In this document: positions 59,396-64,000 of the stretch, piece after piece
How positions within the stretch are numbered: position 1 is the stretch's first letter
How the letters are laid out: the number at the start of each line of letters is the position of its first letter
DNA from: Dasypus novemcinctus
Lineage: Eukaryota > Chordata > Mammalia > Cingulata > Dasypodidae
Direction of reading: 5' to 3'
DNA length: 64,000 nt
NCBI RefSeq assembly: GCF_030445035.2
Contig: NC_080690.1
Span: 32,452,796-32,516,795 of the forward strand
Position numbers and translations under genes: made by a program
Notes under the pieces: generated by a model
What the model was told of the DNA's origin: nothing
Databases searched by the model: none
The model's input: only the letters and a program-made list of their open reading frames with translations

Positions 59396-62300
59396 TTCGG
59401 TTAAAGATCAGAAACAATTCCTTGCTCTTGCTCAGCATTTTGCAGCTCATAGAGCGATTCCTTGTGCTATTTTATTACACCCTGGGTGACAAGGAAAATG
59501 ACAAGGGAGATGAGGACACCAAGGCTGCATGCTTGCCCAGATGGGCCAGGGCTCGAGATGGGGTCCTGAGCTCCAGCCCTTCCCCAGGGTGCTCCTTCTA
59601 TGGACGCACCACAGCTGTCTGATCTGGAAGGACGGATTCCTTCTTTGCTTGCTTTCTTCCTCCCTTCCCCCTTCCCTACTTTTTTGCCCAACTTGATTTC
59701 CAGCCCTTCCTAAGGGTAACAGAGAAGCCCTCAGACTTTCCCTTCTGCCCTGAAAGGCCGAAAATCCCCACCCCCACCACGTCTGCTTCTCCCATCAGAG
59801 GGCCAGGGAGTCGGTGCATGGCTGCCGGGCCATCAGGGGGCACAGGGCCCCTGGGTGGGCATCCACTGCCATGCAGGGGGGGCTGCTGGGAGACCAGGCT
59901 GCAGCTCCCAGCTTTGGCTGGGCTTCCTTCCTGCCCAGAGAAGTGGGAGCATCACTCAGTCCCCCAGAGTTAATAAGACGATGGTGCCTCGTCAATGCGT
60001 GGGGGGCCCCTGCTGGACCTAAATTGGGGTTCAGATGTGCTGGGGTTGGGCTGGAAGCCGCTGGTCTCCCAGGCTGCGTGGCCACCTAAAACAAGGGCTG
60101 TCGAGCCTCCCTCCAGGGAGAGCACCCATCCTCAGCTCCTGCCAGGCTCCGGGGTCCCTGCACTGCCAGGGCCACAACGGCGCGCTCTGTTCCCAGTGGT
60201 TTCCGGGGAAACCAGCTAACACGCTGCAGATGGGCTGTATTTTTAGAAAGGCGTCCTCTCCCCTCTCCCACCCTTCCTCTCCTGTCCTTTCTGATGTGTG
60301 CACACTCAGGCGTCCATCCGGCTGGGGAACCGAAAAGAAGGGCCCCCACCTTGGAAAACTCTTCCCCCATTAGGACTTTTTTTAGCTGCCAGCTTCCCAG
60401 AGTACCCAACTCCAGTAAACACCTCGGCGGCACCGGGGTGTCCCCGCTCAGCCAGGCCTGTTACGAAACTACTCTGGAGACCATCTTCCCCAGGGACAGT
60501 GCTATTAAAAGGGCCGGGAGTGGGTAGTGCTGGGACAGATGGCCTGCGATGCAGGGGGTGGTGGGGAAAGGGGCTGCCGAGAAACCAGACAGCGGGGGGG
60601 GGGGGGGGGGGGGGGGACTCTCTCAGCTGCGGAAAAGCAGGGACAGCCAGGGCCCAGCAGGGCATGGGGGCTCCCGGCTAGACCAGCGCCAACACATACA
60701 CAGGATGGGAGCAGACAAATTTTATCCTAAGAATGTAATGATTGAAAAAAAAAAGCAGCTGGACGATCAGTTGAAAGCCTCCTCTCCCCCCGACACGATG
60801 AAGCCTGGTTAAGGTCCGGAAGGTGTTTTGAGCAGCAGGAGCAGGCTGGGGTGGGTGACCTCAGGGGTCCCTAAAGCAGCAGCCGGCTCTCCAGACTCTG
60901 CCGTTCTTTCTCTTGAGCTCTTATTCCCTGAAGGCAGCCTGAAGTGTGAGCACCACAGGGACACGGGGTGAACCCCAACCCTTCCACTTGTTAGCGGTTT
61001 GGTCTTGAGTCGCTGGGACCTCGGCCCGTGCTTCTTAGCTTTATCTGGGGCAAATTCCTTAAGAGATCCTCACCTCTAAGACGGGAGCGCTAGCTTTCCT
61101 CTGCCCGGCGTGGAGGGCAGCGAGGTGCGACAGGGGCAGTGGATATGAAAATGCCTTTCACATGGAAGAATTTGTGCACATGTGAATGGGACAAAAACCA
61201 CAACACAGGCCATGGGGTCCTCCTCACCTTCTGCTTCCTTAGGAACACCCTGGGCTTGCCTCAGTTTCTCTCCCGTCTTCCACTGGAGAGGAAGGCTTCA
61301 TGCCTGTGGCGGGGGGGGGGGCACTACGCTACTGCACATCATAAAGAGAGGGTAAGGGACCAAGCGCCAGGAACCATAGCCCTCTGGGGGGACAGGGACA
61401 TGTGAGAGCCTCCCCAGGGCAAAGGAGGACGTGGGATGTGGGAGGGGCTGCTGGGCAGCACGTGTGGCTTCCTGAGGGGAACCGCATTTCTTTCTCATCA
61501 CGTTTGGCTGCTGATTTGCACTTCTGTACAGGTGTTCCTACCCAGAAGCTTCTAGGCTGAGCTTGGGTCGTGGGTTAATAATATAAGTGATTCCTATTGT
61601 CATTCCAGCGACAATTCAATAAATGCTTAGAGGAAACTGATCAGAAGTAGTTACAAGTCCTAAAGATTAGAGCAATTGTTGAGTGGGAAGAACCGGTCAG
61701 AGGTGGAAGGTGCCAGGGACGGCAGGGGGTGTCTGGAAATGGGTATAGGCATCTTCAGGGGTCTCGAAGACGGGGGGTTTCTACCAGAGTTGAGAAGGGG
61801 TGTGCATTATGGGAGCCATGCTGCACAATGGAGAGCTGCTCCCCACCCCAAAACACCAGCAGCCAGCTTAGCGGGGAGCACTAGAATTGAAGGAGAGAAA
61901 AGGCAAGACAGAAATGGGGTGAAGCCAGGATTTCAGGAGAAGCTGTACAGCTGAGCCACTCTGTGGGACAGGGAGCGATCCAACAAGAACCGTGGAATGG
62001 CCTGCATCCTTTCAACTGCCAGAGAGAGGGGATCCCGGGCAGGGCCCCGGCCACGGGTCTGTGTGTGCTGCACCCAGGCAGTCCTCGTTATGAAACAAGC
62101 CACCAGCAAGTGACAAACCAAACCAGGCTGGGGGGGTGGGGAAGGCAAGGAAGGGGGAAGATTCCGGGAAAACCTAGCAGAAGAGTCTGTGTGGAAGATA
62201 AAGGACGGCATCGCAAAAGGGGAGCACGTGACCTGTGTATCAGAAGGTTAATTCAAACCTAGGCACTTCCGGGCACTGCCACCTGGTGCTTCTGCCACTG

Positions 62301-62990
62301 CCTTTGGTCGGAGCCTGCGCCGGTGATGAACCGGGCAGCCAATGGGCCTGGCCAAGCCACTCTGCCCACACACCACCCCACCATCCTCGATCGAAAGGAA
62401 GCCCCGGAAACAGGGGACCCCAGAACCCAGGGCGTCACCTTCTTACTGCACTGCCCAGGGGGGTGGGGGCCATCCAGGTAGCCAGGTAGGCCCCTCATAT
62501 CACTCTCCTTGTCCTCGACCAGACCTCAGAGGGCTGGGACAGCACTGGGGGTGAGGGGTGGGATGGGGCTAGACCTTCCCTCATCACCCTCATTTCACAG
62601 ATGAGAAAAAAAAAGGCACAAGGAGTGACAGCTGCAAGGCCCCCGTGTCAGATCCCGGAGTCCAATCCCCACCCTCCATGTGTTCTGCCACCTGGGCAGA
62701 AGGGGCGGTGGGCTCAGCATCCCTTTCCTCTCTAGTCACAGCCATAATTAATGCACACTCTGAACTAGCGCGGTTCTCCCCCCTTTTCCTTTATGTGGGT
62801 CTAGGAGTTCCACACACCCCCTACCCGCGCACACATCCTTCCAGCACATTCCGCCGGGCTTAAGGCAGCCAGAGCTGGACCTTGAAGCTTAGGGCTGAAG
62901 AGCTCTTTAGGAGGCACAGCCTGCCCACAGGAGGCGCGTGCCTCTGCCATACCCGGAGTGCCTCCCCATCACATCCCTGCAGCAGGGGGT
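59396..62990. other. NDRG4 intron or upstream DNA without genes
   Basis: Apart from the G-run at 60,594, I see no exon, RNA gene or clear repeat. Frames here are short and unrelated to known families. Confidence 0.5.
60594..60616 (+). repeat. G23 homopolymer
   Basis: An uninterrupted run of 23 G residues within NDRG4 intronic or upstream DNA. Shorter G-runs stand near 48,410, 58,405-58,430 and 61,310. Length in such runs is error-prone in sequencing. Confidence 0.9.
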
Positions 62991-62992
62991 CT

Positions 62993-63114
62993 TAAGCCGG
63001 GGTCCGTGAGCTTGATTCGAAATTCAAAACAACGTTGTTCTTGTGGGGACGTGTCGGTGCAGGTGTGAGGTATTTATTACACAATGCACAGCAGAGTGTG
63101 GTTAAGAACCCCTG
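62993..63114. mobile_element. 122-bp hAT-type MITE (MER5-like)
   Basis: The ends CAGGGGGTCTTAA (62993-63005) and TTAAGAACCCCTG (63102-63114) are inverted repeats with one mismatch. The flanks CCCTGCAG and CCCTACAC agree at six of eight bases, consistent with an 8-bp hAT target duplication. Confidence 0.75.
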
Positions 63115-63127
63115 CCCTACACTGAGA

Positions 63128-63355
63128 ACCACCATAACAGTTGCTATTTCCCGAGCGCGTTCCTATGTTTCGGGCACCGTTTTAGCGTTTGACATGTAGA
63201 AACTCATTTACTCCTCTGGGTTGGTACGGCTATTATCCGTATTTTGTAGCTGAGGAAGTGAGGCGCAAAGAGGTGAAATACCAGACCAAAGTTTTATGAC
63301 TGGAAAGTGACGGGTCCTGGATTTAGCCCAGGAGGTCTGGGTCAAGATGCTGCAA
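63128..63355 (-). mobile_element. MIR SINE
   Basis: The complement of MIR: ACAGTTGCTATTTCCCGAGC, GTAGAAACTCATTTACTCC, CGTATTTTGTAGCTGAGGAA and GTGACGGGTCCTGGATTTAG regions in order. The final 600 bp of the window show nothing further. Confidence 0.65.
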
Positions 63356-64000
63356 CGAATCTCGGGCTCCATCACGTCACTAGGTCACGGGTGGGTGGAT
63401 GGGCGGTTTAATCTCCGTGCTGGAACTTCCCAGAGGCCAGAGACCTGATGGTGGCCATCTGTCCAATCCCACCACACATGAGGCACAGCAGAGGCCAAAA
63501 ACCTGGACTGACACAGACTGGAAAAACTCGACGTTGACCCGTGCACAGAGCTCCGGGAAGGGCAAAGAATAAGCATTTTTAGCTGGGAATCTATTGTTCT
63601 GCTATCATTTATATGCATGAAATAGTACTCAAATGTGCACTCCCAACCATTTGGTACAGTCTTGGTTGACAGGGGCTGCTGAGGGGTTTCCAAGGCAGCG
63701 AGCCTGGCCACAAACCCTGGAGAAGCCAGGTGAAGCCTTGGCACATTTCCTGCCCGTGCGTTGTTGTTTATTTTTTGCCCGGTGCATTTTAATCCGGCCT
63801 CCCTCCTCACTTGCAAATCCTACTTGGGCTCTCAGTCACCCCTCGTCTTCATGCAGGGCTTGCCAGGATCTCCTGAAGAGACACCGCCCTCAGTATCGGT
63901 GGCTTCCCCACCCCAGCTCGACAAGGAGAAAGAACGAGACCAACAGCCCAATGGAAAAATGGGTGAAGGTCTGAAACAAGGAGTGCAGGGAAGAACCAGC

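Noticed and set aside
1..64000. CRISPR arrays, operons, riboswitches or bacterial or phage systems
   Set aside because: The window is typical mammalian nuclear DNA; I saw no regularly spaced repeats or polycistronic gene layout.

Overview
The window is a piece of a placental-mammal genome. It has large introns, GT-AG spliced exons, CpG-island promoters, LINE-1, MIR, hAT and mariner fossils, and repeated copies of a roughly 400-bp tRNA-derived SINE. That SINE has a tRNA-like head, a long unrelated body and an AAATAAATAAATCTTT-type tail, which is the hallmark of armadillo (Dasypus) DAS elements. The source is therefore most likely an armadillo or another xenarthran. Gene content and order match human 16q21 read in reverse: CNOT1, SETD6, NDRG4.

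Layout. Positions 1 to about 31,515 hold the 3' half of CNOT1 on the + strand: 25 coding exons, 1,262 codons plus stop, then a 3' UTR with three polyadenylation signals. Its introns carry an H/ACA snoRNA (about 1,127-1,267), a mariner interrupted by a SINE, LINE-1 fragments, and a retroposed endogenous-retrovirus transcript with a U6 pseudogene inside it. Positions 32,481-35,510 hold the complete SETD6 gene on the - strand (9 coding exons, 449 residues). It is tail-to-tail with CNOT1 and starts in a CpG island. Positions about 36,510-57,933 and beyond hold NDRG4 on the - strand. All exons of the 339/352-residue isoform are present, including its own first exon in a second CpG island near 49.2 kb. 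Two upstream exons of the longer N-terminal isoform are also present; the first exon of that isoform lies outside the window. Positions 57,934-64,000 are NDRG4 intron or upstream DNA with only old repeats.

The three genes are not an operon. CNOT1 is the scaffold of the CCR4-NOT deadenylase, SETD6 is a protein lysine methyltransferase, and NDRG4 is a catalytically dead alpha/beta-hydrolase-fold protein of brain and heart. Base composition changes sharply near 34.4 kb, from an AT-rich, repeat-rich left half to a GC-rich right half.

I found no new enzymatic or defence system. The most unusual structures are: (1) a retrovirus-like RNA with R-U5-leader-U3-R-poly(A) organisation copied into a CNOT1 intron; (2) a 31-bp near-copy of a CNOT1 coding exon immediately upstream of the intronic snoRNA; and (3) a 75-nt, frame-preserving micro-intron in SETD6. 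Comparisons with human proteins were made from memory, without a database search.
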